From positions 1 to 51,179 of the forward strand of contig JAFRMD010000164.1 in the NCBI GenBank assembly GCA_017430835.1: a DNA stretch of 51,179 nucleotides, read 5' to 3'. The notes beneath the pieces are model-generated. The model made no database searches and was not told where the DNA came from. It worked only from the letters and a program-made list of their open reading frames with translations. This DNA is from Methanosphaera sp. Lineage in GTDB: Archaea; Methanobacteriota; Methanobacteria; Methanobacteriales; Methanobacteriaceae. Numbering within the stretch: position 1 is the stretch's first letter; every line of letters begins with the position of its first letter. Made by a program: the position numbers and the translations under genes. Positions 17,173 to 27,254 of this stretch are shown here, one piece after another.

Positions 17173-17934
17173 TTAGAAGAATGAATCTAACGTGGATGCT
17201 TTTTGCTTTAATAAATCCAATGGCGGATTCATCTCAATAAATTCCATTTCTAATTTTTCAAGCTCTTCAAGGGCATTATCAGTAATACTTGGTGCTACAA
17301 TAACTCCCCTCACAAACTCCTTATTATCTAAAAAACAATCAATATATCCCTTTAACTGTTTAACAGCATTAGTACCGGCCTTTCTACTTTTAAATTCAAG
17401 GATTACCAGATGACCTTCACTATCCTTACCCATCAAATCTATAAATCCATTCTCTGTCTGATATTCACGTCTTGTCGGTATGAAACCCTTTTCAATAAGT
17501 TCCGGTTTTTCCCAGGCCAAGTCAACCATATGTTTTTCATAACCCCTTATTTCAAGGTTTTTAGTATCAACACAATTATAGTATGTAACGCTATATGTTT
17601 CATCTATGTAGACTATTATTTCCTCGGTAGGCTTTGTTTTTTTACTTGTTAATATTACCATGTCCTCTTCCAGTTTTACTTTGTTTTTACACCCCGCGGC
17701 CTGCCAATTAACCGGATCCAAATTTAATTCCTGATGAATTATAAAGGTTCCGTCTTTTTTAATAACAACCAATCGGTCTCCAACATCAAGTTTACTCCTG
17801 GCACGTCCATTATATTCAACATGACATTTAACAAGCAATATAATCATTGATTTTTTGTCCAAGCCTTCCCTTATGAGTTCATAACTCTCCTTGGAACTTG
17901 GATTTTCCAGCGTCTTAAATTTAATTTTACACAA
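17173..17934 (-). CDS. nucS: endonuclease NucS/EndoMS
   Basis: A mismatch-specific or branched-DNA endonuclease of the RecB-like fold. The N-terminal beta domain has YNGRARSKLDVGDRLVVIKKD-type residues (41-60, DNA binding). The nuclease core has D166 in GFIDLMG, E180 and K182 in VILEFKSRKAG, and KQLKGY. The tail ASTLDSFF (246-253) is a PCNA-interacting peptide. The frame opens with TTG at 17934, only one base after GGAGG, which is too close. Ten bases after it lies ATT (17925-17923), a possible unusual start. No ATG exists upstream of the conserved region. Confidence 0.92.
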   Translation of the reverse strand: MCKIKFKTLENPSSKESYELIREGLDKKSMIILLVKCHVEYNGRARSKLDVGDRLVVIKKDGTFIIHQELNLDPVNWQAAGCKNKVKLEEDMVILTSKKTKPTEEIIVYIDETYSVTYYNCVDTKNLEIRGYEKHMVDLAWEKPELIEKGFIPTRREYQTENGFIDLMGKDSEGHLVILEFKSRKAGTNAVKQLKGYIDCFLDNKEFVRGVIVAPSITDNALEELEKLEMEFIEMNPPLDLLKQKASTLDSFF

Positions 17935-18119
17935 TCCTCCTAGTTATTATATTGTTGTTAATTACTAAAATTTTTTATCACAAAAAACAAATATTTTTCA
18001 TCGGAGTTAACAATACATTAAACTATTAGTTACAAAAGTATTTAAATAATTCTTTATTAATAATATATATAGAATAAAAGTTTATATCAATTTATATTAG
18101 ATATTAAGGAAGTTCAGAT

Positions 18120-18680
18120 ATGTCTTTAATTGATTTTTTAAAGAAATTTTCAATAATAATCTTTATTATACTGGCATTAATATTATCAAGGAGTGGATTT
18201 GGTTATCTGTTAATTTTAGTGCTAATAGGATTGATTGTCTCATACATCAACAGAAGAAAACGTGAAGCAATAATTACGGGAGTACTCTATGCATTAATTG
18301 GTTACATATTAAGCTATCCAACAGGATTAATCCTGAAAGATTACATGCCCACATATACCATCCCCGTACAGACAAGCACCACTACCATGATAATGGACTT
18401 GTTGCTGGGAGCATTAATTCCTATGTGTGTAGCAATAATAGTCTGTGGAGTCACTGCCATAATCGGATCCAACATTGCAAAATATGTCCATGAAAGAAGT
18501 ACGGATACAAAAGAACCTGAAGATAATACATATCAGGTTGTATTCACGGATGAAGAGAATCAAACGCGTGATTATGTCGAAGTGGATGATAAAGGGGAAT
18601 TATTGAATTATACTCCAATTCATAAGGCTAAGATGAGAAAAGAAAAACAAAAAGAAGAGGAAGAATGGGATGAAGACTAA
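18120..18680 (+). CDS. membrane protein of unknown function
   Basis: A 186-residue protein with four hydrophobic helices (about 8-25, 28-43, 50-72 and 88-117) and a highly charged cytoplasmic tail (from 125) ending KEKQKEEEEWDED. Only RRKRE between helices 2 and 3 is strongly basic, which sets the topology. I do not recognise a family. AAGGA is about nine bases before the ATG. The last 11 bp overlap the start of the downstream oxidoreductase, suggesting coupled expression. Confidence 0.75.
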   Translation: MSLIDFLKKFSIIIFIILALILSRSGFGYLLILVLIGLIVSYINRRKREAIITGVLYALIGYILSYPTGLILKDYMPTYTIPVQTSTTTMIMDLLLGALIPMCVAIIVCGVTAIIGSNIAKYVHERSTDTKEPEDNTYQVVFTDEENQTRDYVEVDDKGELLNYTPIHKAKMRKEKQKEEEEWDED

Positions 18681-19887
18681 TGTATTAATTGTAGGTGCTG
18701 GAACAGGAGGATTAAGCGTAGCAAGAGAGTTATCAAAAAATCCAAATGTCGACATCACAATCGTAGAAAAAGGAGTCTTGTCCGATACGTCAGAAGCATA
18801 CAAGTATTATGATGCATGGGACAAAAATGAAATGGAACTGATAAAGACAGATGTTGTAGGAGGTTCATCGTTAGTCATTGCAGGTAATCTTGTTCCATCA
18901 TTGGTTGATGAACTAAAGGAATATGACATTGACATAACCGGTCAGCTCGAACAATTAAAAGAAGAGTTACACATACAAACAATGCCTAAAACACATGAGG
19001 GAAAAATAACCAAATTATTAAAAGAAGCATCAACTAAATTGGGATTGGATATGCAGGACATGCCTAAGGCAATTGACCCGTCAAAGTGTAAACAATGCGG
19101 TAAATGTGCATGGGGCTGTCCTCATGGAGCAAAATGGAGCAGCTTATCTGATTTGGAAGTAGCACAGGAAAATGGCGTAAAGCTCATTACACAGGAAGCT
19201 GCAACAGCTTTAATAGTTGAAGACAACAAAGTCAAGGGAATTAAAACAGACAAGGCTACCCAATACTTCGCCGATATCGTAATATTGGCGGCAGGTGGTA
19301 TGATGACACCTAAACTATTACGAACAGCAGGCATTAAGGCGGGTGAAACATTTGCAGTAGATCCCTTCATAACAGTTGGAGGATACCTGAAGGATGCCGG
19401 ACAGGACAATGAAATACAAATGAATAAGTTCATCAAATTGCCTCATATAGTTATATCTCCACATACCAGTCAATTTTTATTGGCAAAAATACAGGAGACA
19501 CACCCCGATGCAACTGTTGATGACATAATAAGTCTGATGATTAAAATACCGGATAAAGTCAATGGACACGTCTATCTAAATCAGATAGAAAAGACAATAG
19601 ACTTTGAAGATGCGGCATACCTTGCAAGAGGGGCTGCAATAGCAGGTAACATTCTCGTAACCGCGGGAGCCGATATTGAAAGCATATCCTCCACACACGT
19701 TAGGGGTGCACACTTGATGGCATCAGCCAGAATTGGCGATATCGTGGACAAAAACCTGAAAACAGAATTCGATAACCTTTATGTTGCCGATGGATCGGTT
19801 CTGCCGGAAGCTCCGGGATTACCTCCAATATATACAATACTGGCATTATCCAGAAGATTAGGCCAATATCTGGCAGATAGGTTATAG
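18670..19887 (+). CDS. FAD-dependent GMC-type oxidoreductase with Fe-S motif
   Basis: A 405-residue flavoprotein. VLIVGAGTGGLSVAREL binds FAD; GGSSLVIAG and the C-terminal VADGSVLPEAPGLPPIYTI-like segment, split as VADGSVLPEAPG and PPIYTILAL, are of GMC type. A ferredoxin-type CKQCGKCAWGCPHG (about 138-151) lies within, unlike classical GMC enzymes but like geranylgeranyl/organic-substrate Fe-S reductases and some archaeal GMC relatives. Substrate unknown. The start overlaps the upstream membrane-protein gene by 11 bp, with GAGGA as ribosome site. Confidence 0.82.
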   Translation: MKTNVLIVGAGTGGLSVARELSKNPNVDITIVEKGVLSDTSEAYKYYDAWDKNEMELIKTDVVGGSSLVIAGNLVPSLVDELKEYDIDITGQLEQLKEELHIQTMPKTHEGKITKLLKEASTKLGLDMQDMPKAIDPSKCKQCGKCAWGCPHGAKWSSLSDLEVAQENGVKLITQEAATALIVEDNKVKGIKTDKATQYFADIVILAAGGMMTPKLLRTAGIKAGETFAVDPFITVGGYLKDAGQDNEIQMNKFIKLPHIVISPHTSQFLLAKIQETHPDATVDDIISLMIKIPDKVNGHVYLNQIEKTIDFEDAAYLARGAAIAGNILVTAGADIESISSTHVRGAHLMASARIGDIVDKNLKTEFDNLYVADGSVLPEAPGLPPIYTILALSRRLGQYLADRL

Positions 19888-20015
19888 TGATTTTCTCTTT
19901 TTTTTAAATCTTTTTTTTACTCGTGAGTACTGATTGCCCTTTTTTTTAAGTGTGCTTTATTGACCATCCTTCCAAATATTTTCTAATAAAAAAATTTTCA
20001 ATAAAAAAAAGTAAA

Positions 20016-21167
20016 TTAGGAATCTAATCTGACTATAGATTCGCTGATTTTTTCCAGACATTCCATCTGATTAATATCCTCTACGATATCTTTAACCAAT
20101 TCCAAGTCTGCATGTGTTTCAGGATGCTTAGGTACTGCTTTACATCCACCATCAGGTATGATTGATGTTTCATACGTGTTGATTCTTTTAGCGATTTCCT
20201 CTATCTCAAGTTTATCCAGGGATATTAATGGACTGAATATCGGCATTCTACAATGATAGCGTGTAGCTTCAAGGTTGGTTAATGTCTGGGATGCAACCTG
20301 TCCTATGCTGCTACCATCAACTATTGCATTTGCATGTTCCTTTTTGGCCAAAAGTGCAGCCGACTGATACATTCCACTCTTGCAGAGTACACATGTCATA
20401 CGTGGTGGAGCTTCATTCAACACTTTTTCAAGATATTTTCCAAATTTAATCGAATACACATTTATCGGATTTCCAATGGAGTATCTTCTGAGATTATCAG
20501 CATTCTTAAGAACCTTATCAACAGAACCCTCACTGTATGGATGATTATCACAGTGAAGTAATATTACCTGACAGCCACGTTTTAACATTTGATATGCTGC
20601 TACCGGGGAATCAATACCGGATGAGATTAGACAGACAACCTTTCCCTGGCTACCTACAGGTAAACCACCCAATCCCCTGATTTTTTCATGATATATGTAT
20701 GTTTTGTCATCACGTACCTCTACATATAATGTGAAATCCGGTTGTGATAGGTTAACCTTTGCATCACATACTTTTATCACTACACCTCCACAGTAGGCGG
20801 CTATTTCCTGGCTTGTATAGTTATGATTTCCAACCCGTCTGCATCTAACGGCAAAGGTATCCTTTTCGGGATTGAACTTTTCATCCTTAATAATTTTTCT
20901 CATAGTATTCTCTATAAGGATGGTTATATCATCTTTGTTCGTATTGGTCTCCAGTATGGGACTGTATGATACTATACCGAATGTTCGGGATAAAATATCA
21001 TTGACCTTAGAGTCTTCTTCATCAGTTATTAATGTTAATCTTCCTTGATTGTTGTCAAAGGTACAATCTAATTCTGATTGGATGTTTTTAATTAGATTGT
21101 TTTCAAATTTACGTCTTATTTTAGGGCTTTTAGTACCTATTTCTCCATATCTTACAAAATATTTCAT
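20016..21167 (-). CDS. thiI: tRNA 4-thiouridine synthase ThiI
   Basis: A 383-residue protein with an N-terminal ferredoxin-like and THUMP region (to about 165) and a PP-loop SSGIDSPVAAYQ for adenylating U8 of tRNA. MTCVLCK has the CxxC used by archaeal ThiI to hold an Fe-S cluster, and GGCKAVPKHPETH gives a third cysteine. The rhodanese domain of E. coli ThiI is absent, as usual in archaea. I start at the ATG at 21167, six bases after AGGTG; the ATG at 21176 is one base away from that site. The VWA gene lies directly upstream. Confidence 0.92.
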   Translation of the reverse strand: MKYFVRYGEIGTKSPKIRRKFENNLIKNIQSELDCTFDNNQGRLTLITDEEDSKVNDILSRTFGIVSYSPILETNTNKDDITILIENTMRKIIKDEKFNPEKDTFAVRCRRVGNHNYTSQEIAAYCGGVVIKVCDAKVNLSQPDFTLYVEVRDDKTYIYHEKIRGLGGLPVGSQGKVVCLISSGIDSPVAAYQMLKRGCQVILLHCDNHPYSEGSVDKVLKNADNLRRYSIGNPINVYSIKFGKYLEKVLNEAPPRMTCVLCKSGMYQSAALLAKKEHANAIVDGSSIGQVASQTLTNLEATRYHCRMPIFSPLISLDKLEIEEIAKRINTYETSIIPDGGCKAVPKHPETHADLELVKDIVEDINQMECLEKISESIVRLDS

Positions 21168-21176
21168 TTCATTCAC

Positions 21177-22298
21177 CTATAAGTTTGTTATTAGTGTAGC
21201 AAGGTTTTCCAAGTTTTTAATTTCATACATTTGTGCTCCGGCTTCAATATAGTCTTTAACGCAACTTGTGGGTGTGTCCCATTTTATTTTAGGTTCTGGG
21301 TTGAATATCATTACCCTGTTGCTTTGCTTTACGATTTCTTTCAATAGTCCTGCACTTTCCAATTCACCATTTTCTCTTTTTCCATTCCAGTCACGACAAT
21401 CGCTTAATATTATCACAATACTTCTATGGTTTAGGTTGGCTTTATCTATAAATTCTTTAAATGAATTTGTCATATCTGATTTGCCATGAATCATTCCCTT
21501 TTTCATCCTTCTTGAATAGATATTCTGATAGGATTCATAGTATGACTCCAGCTTTAAGGCATCAGTGGTTTCTAGGATTGAATTGTCAAATTCGTAACAG
21601 CTAATCTTGTCAAATGATTTTTGACATCCGTATAGTATTGTGAAAAACCAGTTATTTATCCAGTCGCATGATCCGCTTACATCACTTAAGAATATGTGCT
21701 TGTTCTTATGGATATGTGGCTTTGCATGTTCCAGCTTGATTAGTTTCCCACCATTTTTAAGGTTTTTTCGGATGGTTTTCGGCATGTCAATGTTGTTGGA
21801 GTGCATTCTTTTTCTACGAATACTTCTTCTTGTTCTTATTTTTTCACTTAATTTACGGCATAAGTCAAGTATACGTTCATCAAATGTATTGATATTGCTG
21901 ATGTCGGTTTTCAGTAAATCTTTTTCATGTACTTTAATTTCTGTTAATTCATTCAAGTCAAATTCGGGAGGCATCATTGATTCTATTGCAGATTCTGATT
22001 GTTGGGTATCGGGCAGTCCCATAATATCTTCAGGTTGCACTGCAGGGTCTTCTCTTATGGATCTGAGAGGATTTTTGCTTTCGATTTGGAATATTTCATC
22101 AAATATTTCATCAAACCTTTTTTCATCATATGGCTCTTTGACATATACACTCTTCAGGGCGGTTTTCATCTTTGAGATTTCAGTTTCGTTTTTAAATAAA
22201 TCCCATACCTGATATGCCGTCTGAGTACTTCTAATACTGACATTTACTCCTGACTCTCTTAATTTATGTGAAAGAGCAACTATTCTTTCATTAAGCAT
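21177..22298 (-). CDS. VWA-domain protein (CoxE-like)
   Basis: A 373-residue protein. Residues about 200-373 form a von Willebrand A domain with the metal site LSDVSGSCD (DxSxS) and IILSDCRDWNGK. The N-terminal part, rich in charged residues (RTRRSIRRKR), resembles CoxE/YehP-like proteins that normally work with a MoxR-type AAA ATPase in enzyme maturation. No ATPase gene is adjacent here. GGAGG precedes the ATG. The stop is immediately followed by the thiI ribosome site, so thiI is second in this operon. Confidence 0.85.
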   Translation of the reverse strand: MLNERIVALSHKLRESGVNVSIRSTQTAYQVWDLFKNETEISKMKTALKSVYVKEPYDEKRFDEIFDEIFQIESKNPLRSIREDPAVQPEDIMGLPDTQQSESAIESMMPPEFDLNELTEIKVHEKDLLKTDISNINTFDERILDLCRKLSEKIRTRRSIRRKRMHSNNIDMPKTIRKNLKNGGKLIKLEHAKPHIHKNKHIFLSDVSGSCDWINNWFFTILYGCQKSFDKISCYEFDNSILETTDALKLESYYESYQNIYSRRMKKGMIHGKSDMTNSFKEFIDKANLNHRSIVIILSDCRDWNGKRENGELESAGLLKEIVKQSNRVMIFNPEPKIKWDTPTSCVKDYIEAGAQMYEIKNLENLATLITNL

Positions 22299-22460
22299 AT
22301 GATTTATTCCTCCAATTTAACTTATACTATTATCTTTATATGTGATGTTATTTTATTATTGGTATTGTAGAAATTTATAGGTAAATCTATATTCTATGAT
22401 ATTAAAATATATTAACATATATAATTAATTTCTAATTTTTAGAATCAGCGGGTTATTTCC

Positions 22461-23822
22461 ATGAAGAGAATATTATTATCAGGAACAGGCAGTGGTGTAG
22501 GTAAAACAACTATTTCTACAGGTATCATGAAGGCATTATCTGATGAACATAAAATTCAATCATTTAAGGTTGGGCCGGACTATATAGATCCGTCCTATCA
22601 TAATTGTGCAACGGGTATAGCTTCCCGTAATTTGGATTCCTTTTTCATGTCTGATGGACAGATTCGATGTTCATTCAGGAATGCTATGCAAACATCAAAA
22701 GCGGATTATGCTATAATTGAAGGTGTAAGGGGGTTATATGAGGGTATAAGTCCAATTACGGATGTTGGAAGTTCGGCATCTATTGCAAAAGCATTAAATG
22801 CACCTGTTGTATTGATAATTAATAGTAAAAGTTTGGTTAGAAGTGCTGCTGCAATGACTCTTGGCTTTAAAGCATTGGATTCTAAAATAAACATACAAGG
22901 TGTAATATTAAACAACGTCAAAAGTCAAAGGCATTATCTTAAAACCAAGGAATCCGTGGAAAAATTATCAAATACCAAGGTGATTGGTGGAATCATAAGG
23001 GACCCTTCCATAACAATGGAACAAAGACACTTGGGATTAATACCTGCAGTTGAAGAGGAAAGAATCAAGGGATTAATAGAAAAGTGGGGACAACTGGTTA
23101 AGGATAATCTGGATTTGGACATGTTGATTGAGATAATGGACAACTCGGAGGATATACCAGAGGATTATGAAAACATATGGGCTACAGAAAGAACAAGACA
23201 AAAGACAAAAATAGCAGTACCATTTGATGAGGCATTCAATTTTTACTATCATGAAAACTTGGAGGCACTGGAGCATAACAATGCAGAAATAATCTATTTC
23301 AGTCCAATACATGATGAAGAACTTCCGGATGTCGATGCATTATATATCGGTGGGGGATATCCTGAAATATACAATAAACAGTTAAGCGATAATAAAGGCA
23401 TGTTAAAATCCATAAAGAAATTTTCAGATAATAACAATCCGATATATGCTGAATGCGGAGGTTTGATGTATTTAACAAAATCGATTGACAACCGGCAGAT
23501 GGTGGGAGTATATCCATATGAATCCACATTAACAAAGAAAGTTCAGGGATTAAGTTATACCATTGCTAAGGTAGTGCGGGACAATCCTATTCAAAAAGTC
23601 GGATCAACCTATCACGGACATGAATTTCATTACTCCAAGGTAGACTATACAGGCAAAAACGTAAATGACTTTGCATTCCAAATGCAAAGGGGTGTGGGAA
23701 TAAACGGTACACATGACGGATTGCTGTATAAAAATACCGTGGCAAGTTACATTCATACTCACACTGCGTGTTTGCCGGACTTCGCATATAACTTCACACG
23801 GAAGGCATATGAAAATGATTAA
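22461..23822 (+). CDS. cfbB: Ni-sirohydrochlorin / cobyrinate a,c-diamide synthase
   Basis: A 453-residue two-domain enzyme. The N-terminal dethiobiotin-synthetase-like domain has the P-loop [23 protein letters not shown] and EGVRGLYEG. The C-terminal glutamine amidotransferase has IGGGYPEIY and [10 protein letters not shown] with the nucleophile cysteine. It amidates the a and c acetate side chains using glutamine and ATP. In methanogens this CbiA homologue makes the F430 precursor (CfbB) and may serve cobamide synthesis too, which matters here because MtaC needs a corrinoid. Single gene; weak ribosome site. Confidence 0.9.
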   Translation: MKRILLSGTGSGVGKTTISTGIMKALSDEHKIQSFKVGPDYIDPSYHNCATGIASRNLDSFFMSDGQIRCSFRNAMQTSKADYAIIEGVRGLYEGISPITDVGSSASIAKALNAPVVLIINSKSLVRSAAAMTLGFKALDSKINIQGVILNNVKSQRHYLKTKESVEKLSNTKVIGGIIRDPSITMEQRHLGLIPAVEEERIKGLIEKWGQLVKDNLDLDMLIEIMDNSEDIPEDYENIWATERTRQKTKIAVPFDEAFNFYYHENLEALEHNNAEIIYFSPIHDEELPDVDALYIGGGYPEIYNKQLSDNKGMLKSIKKFSDNNNPIYAECGGLMYLTKSIDNRQMVGVYPYESTLTKKVQGLSYTIAKVVRDNPIQKVGSTYHGHEFHYSKVDYTGKNVNDFAFQMQRGVGINGTHDGLLYKNTVASYIHTHTACLPDFAYNFTRKAYEND

Positions 23823-23945
23823 CGGGTTATTATGGTGGATTGACGGGACATGTTTATAGGGATAACGATTGTATGACAAGACAAATTGGCTAAGTGTGCT
23901 GATGCTTTGACTGATGAATGATAAATAAGGTATATTGGTGATTAG

Positions 23946-24803
23946 ATGATTAAAGTAGGTGTAGTAAAGGTAGGTAATATAGGTATATCCACAATCATAG
24001 ATTTGATATTGGATGAAAGGGCTGACAGGGATGATTTTCATATAAGAACTATCAGTACTGGTTCTAAAATGGGACAAAATGAGGTAAATGATATAATTCG
24101 CAGGGTTAAAAAGATTGACGTTGATTTACTGGTATTTATAAGTCCTAATCCTGGTGCAAGACAAATTAAACATGCAATTGAAGAGATTACAAAACTTCAT
24201 CTTCCCCTTGTGATTATAGGGGATAAGCCAGGTGAAAGGGCAATTCCATTTATGAAGGAACATCATCTTGGTTATATCCTGATTCGTGCAGATGCTATGA
24301 TCGGTGCAAGAAGGGAATTTTTGGATTCAACCGAGATGGCATTGTTTAATTCATACGTATTGAATGTATTGTCAATAACTGGTGTCATCCGATTGATACA
24401 TGAGGAAATTGATAAGGTACTGTATTCGGTTAAGGATGATGCTCCTATAGAATTTCCGGAGATAATAGTCACTGCTCAAAAGGCAGTCAGCTATGCAAGA
24501 TTTAACAATCCTTATGCCGAGGCCAAGGCCATGGCTGCATATCAAATAGCAACACAGGTTTCTGAAATGGATGTAACCGCTTGTTTCAGGGTTAATGATC
24601 CTGAAGAATATATTCCATTGGTTGTAGCGGCTCATGAAATGATGAAGGCCGCTTCAATATTGGCAGAAGAGGCAAGGGAACTTGAAAAAAGCAATGATAC
24701 TGTTACCAGAACACCCCATAAACGTGATGGTTCAATTGTATTCAAGAGCAAATTGCTGCATAACTATGAAACTGAAGAGACTTTTGACTATCATGATGAT
24801 TAA
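23946..24803 (+). CDS. mtd: F420-dependent methylene-H4MPT dehydrogenase
   Basis: A 285-residue protein that is Mtd throughout: VKVGNIGISTIIDL at the start, then SPNPGARQIKHAI, IIGDKPGERA, FNPYAEAKAMAAYQIA-like FNNPYAEAKAMA, and DVTACFRVNDPEEYIPLVVAAHEM. It interconverts methenyl- and methylene-tetrahydromethanopterin with F420. In a methanol-reducing methanogen it would serve biosynthesis or reverse C1 flow rather than CO2 reduction. GGTGA lies before the ATG. It converges on hisB. Confidence 0.97.
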   Translation: MIKVGVVKVGNIGISTIIDLILDERADRDDFHIRTISTGSKMGQNEVNDIIRRVKKIDVDLLVFISPNPGARQIKHAIEEITKLHLPLVIIGDKPGERAIPFMKEHHLGYILIRADAMIGARREFLDSTEMALFNSYVLNVLSITGVIRLIHEEIDKVLYSVKDDAPIEFPEIIVTAQKAVSYARFNNPYAEAKAMAAYQIATQVSEMDVTACFRVNDPEEYIPLVVAAHEMMKAASILAEEARELEKSNDTVTRTPHKRDGSIVFKSKLLHNYETEETFDYHDD

Positions 24804-24907
24804 ATTACCAATTACCTCTTTTTTACTTTAATCTTCTTTACTTTAATTTTCTTTTTTAAAGGTTGGATGTGACTTTTAATTAAATCTAAAAAAAATAGTG
24901 GAAAAAC

Positions 24908-24925
24908 AATAGCATCAACGCTATT
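24908..24925 (-). terminator. terminator hairpin overlapping the hisB stop
   Basis: aatagc (24908-24913) and gctatt (24920-24925) form a 6-bp stem with a 6-nt loop. On the minus strand it is followed by a T-run and overlaps the hisB stop codon. Confidence 0.6.
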
Positions 24926-25508
24926 ATAATTTTCCTTTCGTGCTTAATAATTGGTCATGTGTTATCTTTGTAGCATCATTTAATGCACGGGCAAATGCTT
25001 TAAATATGGCTTCACAAATATGATGGTCATTTTCTCCCTTGGCAGTTATATGAATGTTTATCATACATGAGTTTGCAAAGGATTCAAAGAAATGTTTGAT
25101 GTTCTGAGAATTAACATCTCCTATTAGTTGGTATTCAAAGTCGGCATCAAAAACCGTATAGCTTCGACCGCTTATGTCTACCGCAACGTGGCTTATGGCC
25201 TCATCCATCGGAACAACACCGTAACCCATACGTTCAATACCTATCTTATCACCAAGAGCTTCTTTAAAGCATTCTCCAAGAAGTATTCCAATATCCTCTA
25301 CGCTATGATGATCATCAACTTCAATATCTCCCTTGCATGTAACCTCCAAGTCAAAAAAACCATGCTTTGCAAAAGAGCTAAGCATATGGTCTAAAAATTT
25401 AAGTCCCGTGTCTATATTGCTGTTTCCATCACCGTCTATATTTAGGGTTATGTTAATGTCCGTTTCATTAGTTTTTCTGGTTAATGTTATTTTTCTATCA
25501 TCATTCAT
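24924..25508 (-). CDS. hisB: imidazoleglycerol-phosphate dehydratase
   Basis: A 194-residue enzyme of histidine biosynthesis, the usual archaeal length. [12 protein letters not shown] and [13 protein letters not shown] bind the manganese ions, and the repeat [15 protein letters not shown] completes the second half. I start at the ATG at 25508, preceded by AGGA, rather than at GTG 25526, which would add six residues. It lies downstream of the flippase gene on the same strand with a 25-bp gap. hisG lies separately at 42395, so his genes are scattered. Confidence 0.96.
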   Translation of the reverse strand: MNDDRKITLTRKTNETDINITLNIDGDGNSNIDTGLKFLDHMLSSFAKHGFFDLEVTCKGDIEVDDHHSVEDIGILLGECFKEALGDKIGIERMGYGVVPMDEAISHVAVDISGRSYTVFDADFEYQLIGDVNSQNIKHFFESFANSCMINIHITAKGENDHHICEAIFKAFARALNDATKITHDQLLSTKGKL

Positions 25509-25533
25509 AAGATAACAATCCTGCACAATTATT

Positions 25534-27090
25534 CTATTCTATTTTATATATTAAATTCTTATTTTCTATATATTTAACTATTTTTTCATTATATCTATTC
25601 ATGAACGGTATTTTATTCAGGAAGCTCATGAAGAAGTTAAGGTCCCTTTTGGTCATAATCTTCAATTCAAGGATTAATATTAAATATACCGCTGCACCTA
25701 TAACAAATCCTAAGATACATCCGATAATGCTTTTAGGAATCAATATGCATACCAAGGCCAGTATGATATTGGCGAGAATTATACGTAATATATTTTTCCA
25801 TGGAATGTGTATGTCCGTTTTTTTAACAACTATGAATAATATTATAATCATAAGTATCGCGGTAGTAATTGTCGTACCAATACCCGCTCCCAGTATACCA
25901 TAAACCTTTACAAAGTAATAGTTGTTGATGAGGTTAATTACCGTACCGACCAAGAGTATGTACATTGGTATTCTCGGATTGTCAATTCCCTGCAGTATGC
26001 TGCTGCAAATCATATATATCGTATAGAAGCTCATTCCAATAACAAGAATACTTAAAACTCCTGAACTAGGGGCATAAGTGCTTCCGAATAATATAATCAT
26101 TATAGGTAGACTGAATATGCTGATAAGTACACATAACGGAAGAACAGTTAATATGCTGTATCTTAAACAGTCAACAACATACTCCTGCAGCAATGAATTG
26201 TCCTTTAGTGCATATGCCTCACTGGCAGCAGGAAGCAGTACAGTTGATATTGACAATGATATTACAAGAGGAATCCTTGATATGGGGTCTGCCGCATTGT
26301 AAAAACCCACATCTGTAGACAGCATCAACGCACCTATAACGAAGGTTCCAATATCATATATTGCCATTTCAGATAGTGCAGTAACGGCTACGGGAACAGC
26401 AAATTTAATGAGGGTCCATAATAATTTCACCTCATCCCTGAATGATATTTTAAGGGGGGTTGCATCTGCAAGCAGGGGACTGATATATCTTTTATATAAA
26501 AACACTGCCGTCATGGCCGATACAATAAAACCAAATGCAGTACCTAAAACGGCACCCATGGCATATAAACCTACGGATATGAATAAGCATGCAAATACTA
26601 TTGTGGATATCTGTTCGGCTAGTCTATTGTATACTGTATACTCGTTTTTATAAAATCCCTGAAATGCCCCACGCATGGCTCCAACCACTACACTAAATGG
26701 TGTTATAAGGCTAACGGCTCTCAGTGGCCATACGACTGCGGGTTTGTGAAATATGGCATTTGCTATGAAATCCGATGAAAACAGCAGGACAATACTAAGG
26801 AGTATGGCCATCATAATCATGAATTTTGTAGCGGTAACGATAACCTGTCTGGTTAACTGCTTTTCATCCTTGGCATTGTATTCGGCAACATACTTGGATA
26901 TTGCAGGTGGAAGGCCTCCTGCAGATAATATCTGGAATATTCCCTGGAAGGGTAAGGTTAATCCGTATAATCCATATCCTTCAGGTCCCAACAGCCTACT
27001 TACCAATAAACGGTTTATATATCCGCCTACACGGAATAACAAATTGCCTATTATTAGGATAAAACTGTTTTTTAAAATTTTATTTGACAT
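25534..27090 (-). CDS. polysaccharide/lipid-linked glycan flippase (MOP superfamily)
   Basis: A 518-residue protein with about 14 membrane helices. [29 protein letters not shown] and [20 protein letters not shown] are typical of the SpoVB/Wzx/MurJ branch of the MOP exporters. It would flip a lipid-linked oligosaccharide or pseudomurein precursor across the membrane. The two genes across the divergent promoter region encode a polymerase-like membrane protein and a glycosyltransferase-like protein, which supports a surface glycan role. GTGA lies upstream of the ATG. Confidence 0.87.
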   Translation of the reverse strand: MSNKILKNSFILIIGNLLFRVGGYINRLLVSRLLGPEGYGLYGLTLPFQGIFQILSAGGLPPAISKYVAEYNAKDEKQLTRQVIVTATKFMIMMAILLSIVLLFSSDFIANAIFHKPAVVWPLRAVSLITPFSVVVGAMRGAFQGFYKNEYTVYNRLAEQISTIVFACLFISVGLYAMGAVLGTAFGFIVSAMTAVFLYKRYISPLLADATPLKISFRDEVKLLWTLIKFAVPVAVTALSEMAIYDIGTFVIGALMLSTDVGFYNAADPISRIPLVISLSISTVLLPAASEAYALKDNSLLQEYVVDCLRYSILTVLPLCVLISIFSLPIMIILFGSTYAPSSGVLSILVIGMSFYTIYMICSSILQGIDNPRIPMYILLVGTVINLINNYYFVKVYGILGAGIGTTITTAILMIIILFIVVKKTDIHIPWKNILRIILANIILALVCILIPKSIIGCILGFVIGAAVYLILILELKIMTKRDLNFFMSFLNKIPFMNRYNEKIVKYIENKNLIYKIE

Positions 27091-27254
27091 TTCTTTTCAC
27101 TTTGTACGTTAAGGTATTGGTCAATATTAATTAATCTCTTTAATATTTTGTTAATATTTTTTGTTTTTAAATATTAAAAAACTCTTTATACTACTTTAAT
27201 TATATATATACTTATATTAAATAAATTTACTACTTATTTCTCATAGTGGTCAAT

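Noticed and set aside
16755..17934. Thoeris-like defence locus formed by the TIR-like gene and nucS
   Set aside because: nucS is a housekeeping replication-associated nuclease on the opposite strand, and no ThsA is present.
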